A program made the translations under genes and the position numbers. From an uncultured Erysipelotrichaceae bacterium (GTDB lineage: Bacteria > Bacillota_I > Bacilli_A > Erysipelotrichales > Erysipelotrichaceae): a DNA stretch of 6,627 nt. Shown here one piece after another: positions 1 to 4,846 of this stretch (position 1 is the stretch's first letter; every line of letters starts with the position of its first letter). Where the stretch lies: positions 1 to 6,627 of the forward strand of contig CALBGK010000028.1 in assembly GCA_937893115.1 (NCBI GenBank). Reading direction: 5' to 3'. The notes beneath the pieces were generated by a model, which saw only the letters and a list, made by a program, of their open reading frames with translations, did not search any database and was not told the origin of the DNA.

Positions 1-63
1 GAAAACTTATTCCCTCATGAAGCCGATGAGAAGATATTGGAGAACGCAAAAGGTGCAGCATAA
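1..63 (+). CDS. C-terminal end of an upstream CDS (partial, unidentified)
   Basis: Reading from base 1 gives 20 sense codons ending in TAA at 61-63. The peptide starts ENLFPHEADEKIL and ends in AKGAA; it is acidic and probably helical. The frame overlaps the region just before the desulfurase start, as expected for a translationally coupled operon member. I do not recognise the protein from so short a tail. In several Firmicutes ezrA (septation ring regulator) lies upstream of the nifZ-thiI pair, sometimes with one gene between, so an EzrA C-terminus is possible. That is an inference from gene order, not from sequence. The alternative is that this frame is a chance open stretch, but the clean stop right before the canonical desulfurase N-terminus favours a real gene end. 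Confidence 0.55.
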   Translation, partial: ENLFPHEADEKILENAKGAA

Positions 64-1165
64 GATATATTTTGATCACGCTTCGACAACTTCACTTAAT
101 CATGAAGTTAAAGAGAGCTATATAAAACTACTCGACAAATATTATAATAGCGATGCTTTATACGATGATGGCGTCGCTATTTATCGTATGCAAGAAGAGT
201 CAAGAGTACGCATATTAAACCTGTTAGGTATTAAAAATGCTAATTTAATCTTTACTTCAGGAGCCAGTGAAGCTAATTCTTTAGCTATCAAAGGCCTAGC
301 ATTTAATAATCCTAACAAGAAACATTTAGTAACCAGCATCTATGAGCATGCCTCAGTCTATAATTCTTTTAAACAATTAGAAGATTTATTTAGCTATGAA
401 GTTACTTATCTAAAACCAGATAAAGATGGAATGATAGGGGTCGATGATATTAAAAAACATATTCGTCCGGATACTTTATTAGTTTCCATTATGCATGTCA
501 ATAATGAGATAGGTTCGATTAATGATATTGATAGTATTGGTAAATATATCAAAGAAAATAGCCAAGCCTATTTCCACTCTGATATAACGCAATCACTAGG
601 AAAGATAGATATTCCTTTTGAAAATCTTGACCTAGCAAGTTTTAGTGCCCATAAGATACACGGTTTAAAAGGTAGTGGAGCCTTAGTTTATAAAAATCAT
701 CTTGACTTATCAGCTCTTATTTCCGGTGGTCAACAAGAATATGGTATCAGAGGAGGAACATCTAATGCTCCTACTAATATCGTTTTAGCTAAAACTGTTC
801 GTATAGCCTTAGAAGGTCAAAAGAAGCATGCAACTTATGTCAAAGAACTTCATGACTACTTAATATCTAAGCTTAAAGATTTAAGGGTGGAGATTAATTC
901 GAGCGATAGGGGAATTGATAATTTAATCAATTTTTCGACTAGTATCAAAAGTGAAGTCTTGCTCAATCACTTCAATCTGCATGGCATAATGGTCTCTAGC
1001 CGCAGTACTTGTGGCTCTAGAGAAAATGAACCTTCTAGAGTTTTAAAATCGATAGGCGTCGATGATGAATATGCGATTAGAATATCGGTAAATGAAGAAA
1101 ATAATAGACAAGAAATTGATTATTTTATTGATGTATTAAAGGAGGCAATAGAGAAATATGGATGA
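53..1165 (+). CDS. Cysteine desulfurase (NifS/IscS class V aminotransferase, NifZ-like)
   Basis: PLP enzyme that removes sulfur from L-cysteine, giving alanine and an enzyme-bound persulfide for thiolation or Fe-S assembly; cytosolic. Numbered from a GTG start at 53 (370 aa, slightly shorter than IscS): N-terminal YFDHASTT (6-13), SGASEANSLA, EH at 98-99 (His over the PLP ring), HVNNEIG, HSDITQ with D177 binding the pyridine nitrogen, AHKIHG with the PLP lysine K201, RGGTSN, and the catalytic-loop cysteine C320 in SRSTCGSRENEPS. All expected catalytic residues are present. An in-frame ATG at 17 would add MKPMRRYWRTQK, which the family lacks, overlaps the upstream gene and has no RBS. GTG 53 has GGAG at 39-42. 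ATA 65, placed exactly at the family N-terminus, has AAGGTG at 50-55. The TGA stop lies inside the start of thiI. The neighbour suggests it is ThiI's dedicated sulfur donor. Confidence 0.95.
   Translation: MQHKIYFDHASTTSLNHEVKESYIKLLDKYYNSDALYDDGVAIYRMQEESRVRILNLLGIKNANLIFTSGASEANSLAIKGLAFNNPNKKHLVTSIYEHASVYNSFKQLEDLFSYEVTYLKPDKDGMIGVDDIKKHIRPDTLLVSIMHVNNEIGSINDIDSIGKYIKENSQAYFHSDITQSLGKIDIPFENLDLASFSAHKIHGLKGSGALVYKNHLDLSALISGGQQEYGIRGGTSNAPTNIVLAKTVRIALEGQKKHATYVKELHDYLISKLKDLRVEINSSDRGIDNLINFSTSIKSEVLLNHFNLHGIMVSSRSTCGSRENEPSRVLKSIGVDDEYAIRISVNEENNRQEIDYFIDVLKEAIEKYG
1138..1145 (+). promoter_or_regulatory. Strong Shine-Dalgarno of thiI
   Basis: AAAGGAGG lies within the last codons of the desulfurase gene, 12 nt before the ATG at 1158. 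The next in-frame ATG at 1167 would be further away, so 1158 is preferred. The RBS inside the preceding gene, together with the 8-bp gene overlap, implies translational coupling. Confidence 0.8.
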
Positions 1166-2360
1166 GATGATTTATGAATATATTGTAGTTAGATATGGCG
1201 AACTTTCTACTAAGGGTAAAAACCGTAAGGACTTTATCAAATGCTTAGTTAAAAATATTAAAAATGCTCTCATTGATTATCCTAATTTAAAATATAATGC
1301 CATGCATGATGGCTTATTTATCTATTTAAATGGTGAAGATTATAATGGGATAAAGAAAAAGCTCAAGAAGGTTTTTGGCTATTCTTATTTTGCAGGAGCG
1401 ATTAAGACGGGAAGAGAAATTGAAGATATCGCTGCTACTGCTTTAAAGATAGCTGAAAATCATCCCTACAAGACTTTTAAAGTTCAAGCTAAGCGCAATG
1501 ATAAGTCTTATCCTATTCATTCTGATGCTATCAATAGAGCAGTGGCATCACATATCTTGAAAAATACTGACTTAAAGGTCGATGTTCATAATCCGGAACT
1601 TATGATATATATCGTCGTTAAAAATGATGGCGCCTATATCATGGACCAAAAGATTAATGGCATAGGTGGTTATCCAGTAGGCGTAAATTCTAGAGCAATG
1701 TTGATGCTATCGGGTGGTATCGATTCGCCTGTAGCTGCTTTTTTGACGATGAAAAGAGGATTAAAGATAGAATGCATCCACTTTGCCTCGATGCCATATA
1801 CGTCCAAACAAGCCTTAGATAAGGTTTATGACTTAGCTCATAGACTTAGTGAATATCAAAATGATATCATCGTTCATGTCATTCCTTTCACTGATTTACA
1901 ACTAGCTATTTATGAGCATGTAGATGAATCTTATGCCGTAACCATCATGCGCAGAATGATGTATAGAATAGCCGATACACTATGTAAGAAAAGAAATATC
2001 AATGTCATCAGTAACGGTGAAAGTTTAGGCCAAGTAGCTTCACAAACGCCTGAGAGTATGACTGTCATCTCCTCGGTTTGTGATACATTAATTCTAAGAC
2101 CGGTCTGCATGATGGATAAGCTAGAAATCATTGCCATTGCGAAGAAATTGGATACTTATGAGACATCTATTCTTCCATATGAGGATTGTTGCACAATCTT
2201 TACGCCAAAGAATCCTGTCACTCATCCAAAGAAGGATAAGTGCGAATATTATGAAAGTCTCTTTGACTATCAGAAATTTATTGATGAATGTGTAAATAAT
2301 GATGAAATTGTCAAAATAGAATTTAAGACGAGAGAAGATAAATTTGAAGATATATTTTAG
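1158..2360 (+). CDS. thiI: tRNA 4-thiouridine synthase ThiI (rhodanese-less type)
   Basis: Adenylates U8 of tRNA and replaces its oxygen with sulfur from a persulfide, giving s4U; in many bacteria it also supplies sulfur for the thiamine thiazole. The 400 aa fit the Bacillus-type length. Domains: N-terminal ferredoxin-like region with VVRYGELSTKGKNR (10-23); THUMP domain about 60-165, ending in NGIGGYPVG; PP-loop ATP pyrophosphatase domain from about 175, with P-loop SGGIDSP (185-191) and GESLGQVASQT (287-297). EDCCTIFTPKNPVTHP near 342-357 carries adjacent cysteines C344-C345, candidates for sulfur handling. There is no C-terminal rhodanese domain, so sulfur must come directly from a desulfurase, matching the gene overlapping it upstream. 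It ends in TAG, 12 bp before the next gene. Identification is secure; the thiazole role is not shown here. Confidence 0.97.
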   Translation: MDEMIYEYIVVRYGELSTKGKNRKDFIKCLVKNIKNALIDYPNLKYNAMHDGLFIYLNGEDYNGIKKKLKKVFGYSYFAGAIKTGREIEDIAATALKIAENHPYKTFKVQAKRNDKSYPIHSDAINRAVASHILKNTDLKVDVHNPELMIYIVVKNDGAYIMDQKINGIGGYPVGVNSRAMLMLSGGIDSPVAAFLTMKRGLKIECIHFASMPYTSKQALDKVYDLAHRLSEYQNDIIVHVIPFTDLQLAIYEHVDESYAVTIMRRMMYRIADTLCKKRNINVISNGESLGQVASQTPESMTVISSVCDTLILRPVCMMDKLEIIAIAKKLDTYETSILPYEDCCTIFTPKNPVTHPKKDKCEYYESLFDYQKFIDECVNNDEIVKIEFKTREDKFEDIF

Positions 2361-2367
2361 GGGGAGG
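2360..2367 (+). promoter_or_regulatory. Very strong Shine-Dalgarno of the aminopeptidase gene
   Basis: GGGGGAGG starts at the last base of the thiI stop codon and lies 5 nt before the ATG at 2373, near-ideal spacing that fixes this start. Bases 2359-2366 (AGGGGGAG) are the exact complement of CTCCCCCT at 4771-4778 in the intergenic RNA-like element. Confidence 0.85.
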
Positions 2368-2372
2368 TCACA

Positions 2373-3611
2373 ATGAATATCTTTACACTTAGAAGAAATC
2401 GTTTGATGAATGAATTGAAAAACAATGCCTGTGTCATTTTATTTTCGGGTAAGGCAATTATGAAGACTGAAGATGAAAGCTATGACTTTTTTGTGAATAG
2501 AAATTTTTATTACTATACCGGAATTGATGCTGAAGGCATGGCCTTGATGATGACAAGAAATAATGATGTCATCACCCATAAGCTCTTTATTCTTCCATAT
2601 GATGAATATCTAGCTAAATGGGTAGGGGGAAGAATGAAACCCGAAGAGGCGACTAGTATCTCTGAGATAGAAGATATCGAAGATATTAATGATTTAGATG
2701 AACAATTTGCTTCCTTCTATAATCGTACAAGAGGAAGAAGAGGCTTTAGTTTATATCTAGATTTATGGCACTATAATCCTGAACAACACTTAACTCCTGC
2801 ACATGAATTTGCCGGAAAGGTAGCTAAAAATTATCCTAGCATTCAAATAAAAGATATCTATTCTTATATCACTCAATTCCGCTTGATCAAGGATGAATAT
2901 GAGATTTCTTGTATCAAGAAGGCTATCAGTATCACTAAGAATGGTATTGAAGCGATGATGCATAATATCATGCCTAATCAAAATGAAATGTTTATGGAAG
3001 GAGTCTTCCAGTTCGCTCTCATGCGTTCATTATGTAAAGAGACAGCTTTTAAAACTATTGCTGCTAGTGGTAAAAGAGCGACAGTTTTACATTATTCCGA
3101 CAATAACGATATCATGAAAGATGGCGAATTATTCCTTTGCGATTTAGGGGCTACTTATCAAAAATATAATGCCGATATCTCTCGTACTTTCCCAGTTAAT
3201 GGTAAATTTACTGATCGTCAAAAAGAGATCTATGAAATTGTCTTAGCTGCTCAAAAAATAGTTGAAGAAAATGCTAAACCAGGAGTAGGTTTACGCCAAT
3301 TAAATCAGATGGTCATTGAATTCTATAAGGAAGAACTACCTAAACATGGTTTAAATAAGGATGTCAGCGAATATTACTTCCACGGCGTATCTCATCATTT
3401 GGGTTTAGATACTCATGATGTCGATGGCGGTTTAGGTGCTACACTTAAAAAAGGCATGGTCATCACTAATGAGCCAGGCCTTTATATCGAGGATGAATCA
3501 ATAGGGATTCGTATTGAAGATGATTTATTGATTACTGATAATGGATGTGAAAACTTAGCTAAGGACATCATCAAGAAGGTCGAAGATATTGAAGAATTAA
3601 TGCGACATTAA
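2373..3611 (+). CDS. pepP: Aminopeptidase P family protein (Xaa-Pro aminopeptidase, M24B)
   Basis: Cytosolic dinuclear metallopeptidase that removes the N-terminal residue from peptides with proline second. The 412 aa match PepP length. The N-terminal AMP_N domain (about 1-135) starts RRNRLMNELKNNACVILFSG and has FFVNRNFYYYTG; the C-terminal pita-bread M24 domain runs from about 175. The five metal ligands are recognisable: D257 (LCDLGA), D268 (NADISRTFP), H341 (HGVSHHLGLDTHD), E367 (TNEPGLYIED) and E382 (IRIEDD). The accessory histidines H337 and H348 are also present, so it should be active. No signal peptide is seen. It is the third gene of the desulfurase-thiI operon, 12 bp after thiI; co-transcription is likely, but a functional link is not evident. 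Its last 15 bp overlap the convergent phosphoesterase gene. Confidence 0.95.
   Translation: MNIFTLRRNRLMNELKNNACVILFSGKAIMKTEDESYDFFVNRNFYYYTGIDAEGMALMMTRNNDVITHKLFILPYDEYLAKWVGGRMKPEEATSISEIEDIEDINDLDEQFASFYNRTRGRRGFSLYLDLWHYNPEQHLTPAHEFAGKVAKNYPSIQIKDIYSYITQFRLIKDEYEISCIKKAISITKNGIEAMMHNIMPNQNEMFMEGVFQFALMRSLCKETAFKTIAASGKRATVLHYSDNNDIMKDGELFLCDLGATYQKYNADISRTFPVNGKFTDRQKEIYEIVLAAQKIVEENAKPGVGLRQLNQMVIEFYKEELPKHGLNKDVSEYYFHGVSHHLGLDTHDVDGGLGATLKKGMVITNEPGLYIEDESIGIRIEDDLLITDNGCENLAKDIIKKVEDIEELMRH
3597..3611. repeat. Palindromic tail-to-tail overlap of convergent genes
   Basis: TTAATG-CGA-CATTAA is a perfect 6-bp inverted repeat around CGA. Both genes terminate in it, so each strand reads ATG-NNN-CAT-TAA: the aminopeptidase ends in LMRH and the phosphoesterase in LMSH. 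It is too short and too AT-rich to act as a terminator by itself. Confidence 0.85.
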
Positions 3612-4442
3612 TTGATATACAACTATTTCAGCATCTGCATTTAAGCGGATGCTTTTATTTGTCATCCCTACACCATTAGTGACATCTAATACAGATGAAT
3701 CGTGATGATACTTTCCATGATAGTAATTCTTACTACCGAATGGAGTATATAGAGAAGTTAAAAATGATAGATAAACTTGTCCACCATGAGAATGACCTGC
3801 CAACAAGTAATCGTTGTAAGATGGGATATCATCAAAGATATCTGGTGTATGACAAATAGCTAGATTAAAACTATTTTCATCAACATTTTGAAAGGCGACA
3901 TTTATATCAGGATTACCTAGCGACAATGAATCGATACCTATCAAATTGAAACTTGCACCACTATCGTTATAGATATCAATACTCTCATTAGTCAACACTT
4001 CAAAGTCGGCATCATTTAAGATATTAGTTATCGCATTCTTAGTATTTTCACTATCCAAGTCATGATTGCCAAGTACCGCAAATTTACCATATTTAGCTTC
4101 TAATGATTTTAGAGCAGTGGTTAAGATCACCCTTTTTTCATCATTTAAAAGATTATTAGAATAGTGGTCGACAAGGTCGCCGCCGAATAAGATTAAATCG
4201 GGATCAAACATATTAATCTTATTTACGGTTTCATTTAGATAATCATCATCGATTACACCATAGTGCAAATCACTGAAGTAGACGATGGTAAAGCCATCAA
4301 ATGATTCATCTAGTTTAGTATTGTTGATATATTCTTCTCTAACTTTTAATTGGTGAGGATTGACATAAAAGGCATTATAGTATGTTAGGGCAGCAAAAAC
4401 AGCTATGCCTATTAAAACGATAATTAATTTCCTGAACTTCAT
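3597..4442 (-). CDS. Membrane-anchored calcineurin-like metallophosphoesterase (YkuE/YaeI type)
   Basis: Dinuclear metal phosphoesterase of the YkuE/YaeI group; the physiological substrate is unknown, and cell-envelope phosphodiesters are plausible. The 281 aa start with a basic N-terminus (KFRK) and one hydrophobic segment at about 6-20, so the catalytic domain is probably extracellular. Motifs in order: YFSDLHYG (D58, H60), FGGDLVDH (D89), LGNHD (N126, H127), CHTPD (H198) and AGHSHGGQV (H217, H219). This is the complete metallophosphatase set. The C-terminus, NGVGMTN...RLNADAEIVVYQL, matches the family's terminal strand. No Shine-Dalgarno precedes the ATG; instead TACAAT lies 6 nt upstream, suggesting a leaderless mRNA. 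The gene faces the aminopeptidase gene and overlaps it by 15 bp. No terminator of its own is obvious. It is not a lipoprotein. Confidence 0.9.
   Translation of the reverse strand: MKFRKLIIVLIGIAVFAALTYYNAFYVNPHQLKVREEYINNTKLDESFDGFTIVYFSDLHYGVIDDDYLNETVNKINMFDPDLILFGGDLVDHYSNNLLNDEKRVILTTALKSLEAKYGKFAVLGNHDLDSENTKNAITNILNDADFEVLTNESIDIYNDSGASFNLIGIDSLSLGNPDINVAFQNVDENSFNLAICHTPDIFDDIPSYNDYLLAGHSHGGQVYLSFLTSLYTPFGSKNYYHGKYHHDSSVLDVTNGVGMTNKSIRLNADAEIVVYQLMSH
3630..3660 (+). terminator. Intrinsic terminator of the desulfurase-thiI-pepP operon
   Basis: AGCATCTGC (3630-3638) pairs with GCGGATGCT (3645-3653) in a 9-bp stem containing one U-G pair. The loop is ATTTAA and the stem runs straight into TTTTATTT. 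It lies 19 bp after the operon's stop codon, but within the coding region of the opposing phosphoesterase, where the same bases encode about residues 261-271 (including RLNADA). The U-tract is on the plus-strand transcript only. Confidence 0.75.
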
Positions 4443-4448
4443 AATAGT

Positions 4449-4454
4449 ATTGTA
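4449..4454 (-). promoter_or_regulatory. Candidate -10 element of the phosphoesterase gene (leaderless)
   Basis: On the minus strand TACAAT (5 of 6 matches to TATAAT) is followed by ACTATT and then the ATG at 4442. The 6-nt gap places the expected transcription start at or next to the A of the ATG. The -35 region is poor (TTTAAT at a 17-bp spacing), so the promoter call is tentative. Confidence 0.45.
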
Positions 4455-4480
4455 GCTTATTTTCTATCTTTATTAAATCA

Positions 4481-4497
4481 CATAATTTTACATAATT
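4481..4497 (+). repeat. 17-bp direct repeat, copy 1: two phased CATAATT heptamers
   Basis: CATAATT-TTA-CATAATT, continued by ACG-CGATATTT, so heptamer-like blocks start every 10 bp (4481, 4491, 4501), about one helical turn. Such same-face direct repeats are typical of response-regulator operators (OmpR family). The internal TTTACA at 4487-4492 could be a -35, with TATGAT at 4508-4513 (15-bp spacer) as -10. Confidence 0.85.
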
Positions 4498-4506
4498 ACG
4501 CGATAT

Positions 4507-4584
4507 TTATGATGCAAATAGAGAGTATATTGAAATCATAAGTGATAAACACTTATTGCACGAAACCCCCTTATCGTGTACCAT
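4507..4584 (-). CDS. Putative 25-codon small ORF, unit 1 (possible holin-like toxin remnant)
   Basis: On the minus strand AAGGGGA (4597-4591) lies 7 nt before ATG 4584, and the 25-codon frame ends in TAA. The peptide starts MVHDKGVSCNK and continues CLSLMISIYSLFAS; it is short and mildly hydrophobic. SLMIS resembles the core of Gram-positive type I holin-like toxins (TxpA/BsrG-type starts such as YESLMIMI). In another frame ATA AGT GTT TAT just before the SLMIS codons would read ISVY, so an intact ancestor with SVYxxLSLMIS that lost about 10 bp is conceivable. No convincing minus-strand promoter was found. The RBS-ATGGTA arrangement is shared with unit 2. It may not be translated at all if the conserved element is the plus-strand RNA. 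Confidence 0.25.
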   Translation of the reverse strand: MVHDKGVSCNKCLSLMISIYSLFAS

Positions 4585-4648
4585 ATTCTATCCCCTTATT
4601 TATAAAAAAGAATTGAAAGAACTTCTCCTTAGAGAGGTTTTTTCAATT
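4520..4648 (+). ncRNA. Candidate small RNA, unit 1 (csRNA-like architecture)
   Basis: Predicted from structure: the start near 4520 is inferred from TATGAT at 4508-4513. Stem-loop P1 is ATAAGTG/CACTTAT (4538-4556, 5-nt loop). P2 is TGCACGA/TCGTGTA (4557-4563 with 4574-4580) with a C-rich loop AACCCCCTTA. Next comes a probably unpaired ACCATATTCTATCCCCTTA, the complement of an RBS plus AUG, and then the terminator hairpin at 4611. The layout (hairpin, anti-RBS/anti-AUG segment, terminator) resembles streptococcal CiaR-dependent csRNAs. It could instead act in cis on the small ORF encoded opposite. No known riboswitch consensus was recognised. Confidence 0.4.
4605..4648. terminator. Long bidirectional terminator hairpin, unit 1
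   Basis: AATTGAAAGAACTTCTC (4611-4627) pairs with GAGAGGTTTTTTCAATT (4632-4648) over 17 bp with two G-U pairs and loop CTTA. For plus-strand transcription the inner GC-rich stem is followed by TTTTTT. For minus-strand transcription the hairpin is followed by CTTTTTT (4610-4604 read in reverse). It would isolate unit 1 from unit 2 in both directions. Confidence 0.8.
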
Positions 4649-4670
4649 TATTAAGATTTTTTTGAAATAA

Positions 4671-4687
4671 CATAATTTTACATAATT
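4671..4687 (+). repeat. 17-bp direct repeat, copy 2
   Basis: Identical to the 17-mer at 4481-4497 and followed by GAA-CGAAATTT, keeping the 10-bp phasing. No good -10 is found at the equivalent place (TTTAGA at 4699-4704). An alternative is TTTAGA as -35 with TATAAG at 4721-4726 as -10 (16-bp spacer). Confidence 0.85.
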
Positions 4688-4699
4688 GAACGAAATTTT

Positions 4700-4765
4700 T
4701 TAGACAAGTTTTTCATAAACTATAAGCGTAAGATAAATAGATATCTTACGGGTAAACATTACCAT
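4700..4765 (-). CDS. Putative 21-codon small ORF, unit 2
   Basis: GGGGGAG (4777-4771) lies 5 nt before ATG 4765 on the minus strand, a textbook RBS. The peptide starts MVMFTRKISIY and continues LTLIVYEKLV, basic then hydrophobic. Its TAA aligns with the TAA of the unit 1 ORF, each a short distance before the CATAATT box. ISIY-LTLIV is weakly similar to the ISVY/LSLMI of unit 1. Whether it is made is unknown; the frame contains a perfect 9-bp inverted repeat, which constrains the sequence for reasons other than coding. Confidence 0.22.
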   Translation of the reverse strand: MVMFTRKISIYLTLIVYEKLV

Positions 4766-4830
4766 CCTATCTCCCCCTTTGTATGAAAATTTTATTAGAT
4801 GATAATAACCTCGAAAGAGGTTTTTATCAT
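4711..4830 (+). ncRNA. Candidate small RNA, unit 2 (csRNA-like architecture)
   Basis: Parallel to unit 1. P1 is CGTAAGATA/TATCTTACG (4727-4750, perfect 9 bp, loop AATAGA). P2 is GGTAA/TTACC (4751-4763, 3-nt loop). The anti-RBS segment is CCATCCTATCTCCCCCTTTG, and the GAAA-loop terminator starts at 4799. The 5' end is uncertain: about 4711 if transcription depends on the CATAATT box, or about 4733 if TATAAG at 4721-4726 is the -10, which would cut into P1. The C-rich segment can pair with the pepP Shine-Dalgarno over 8 bases, but that is also what any anti-SD sequence would do. Confidence 0.4.
4799..4830 (+). terminator. GAAA-loop intrinsic terminator, unit 2
   Basis: ATGATAATAACCTC (4799-4812) pairs with GAGGTTTTTATCAT (4817-4830) with one T-T mismatch, closed by a GAAA tetraloop. 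The inner AACCTC/GAGGTT stem leads into TTTTT on the plus strand. It ends one base before the promoter of the downstream gene, shielding that gene from read-through. Confidence 0.8.
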
Positions 4831-4831
4831 G

Positions 4832-4840
4832 TGTTAGAAT
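4832..4840 (+). promoter_or_regulatory. Extended -10 promoter of the DUF4015 gene (leaderless)
   Basis: TG-T-TAGAAT is a TGnTAnAAT extended -10, followed by AAGTTT and the ATG at 4847. The expected start of transcription is the A of the ATG. The best -35-like hexamer, TCGAAA at 4811-4816 (18-bp spacer), lies in the loop of the preceding terminator and is weak, as is tolerated with an extended -10. No Shine-Dalgarno is present. Confidence 0.6.
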
Positions 4841-4846
4841 AAGTTT

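Larger units (their letters stand above)
4480..4830. repeat. Diverged tandem duplication, two units of about 190 bp
   Basis: This covers most of the 404-bp gap between divergent genes. Matching landmarks recur in the same order: CATAATTTTACATAATT at 4481 and 4671 (offset 190), a small perfect hairpin at 4538 and 4727, ACCAT-N-CTAT followed by a C-run and TTNNNTAT at about 4580-4603 and 4761-4784 (offset about 180), and a hairpin with loop-proximal CTC/GAG and AACC/GGTT-type pairs at 4611 and 4799 (offset 188). Only the 17-mer is identical. Elsewhere substitutions and short indels have accumulated while the hairpins keep pairing with different sequences, which suggests structure-conserving divergence. 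Confidence 0.7.

Noticed and set aside
1150..1180. UGA read as tryptophan (mollicute code)
   Set aside because: The desulfurase ends at a TGA just where the family ends and thiI begins, and the clear tryptophans in the window are TGG.
1931..2137. 68-codon open frame on the minus strand inside thiI
   Set aside because: It lies wholly within a conserved ThiI region (the GESLGQVASQT domain), has no RBS and no recognisable protein; it is a shadow frame.
2790..2981. 63-codon open frame on the minus strand inside pepP
   Set aside because: Fully antisense to a conserved peptidase gene, no RBS, unconvincing composition.
4557..4610. PreQ1-type riboswitch suggested by the C-rich loop followed by an A-rich tail
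   Set aside because: Order and spacing do not fit: the A-run directly precedes the terminator stem, the loop lacks the preQ1 core consensus, and no downstream queuosine gene is present.
4480..4690. CRISPR array or mobile-element ends from the repeated 17-mer
   Set aside because: Only two copies 190 bp apart, no regular spacers or cas genes, and no transposase or terminal inverted repeats in the window.
4671..4846. Cis-acting attenuator/riboswitch controlling the DUF4015 gene
   Set aside because: The terminator at 4799-4830 comes before a separate extended -10 promoter that abuts the ATG, and no competing antiterminator stem was found. An independent RNA is the better reading.
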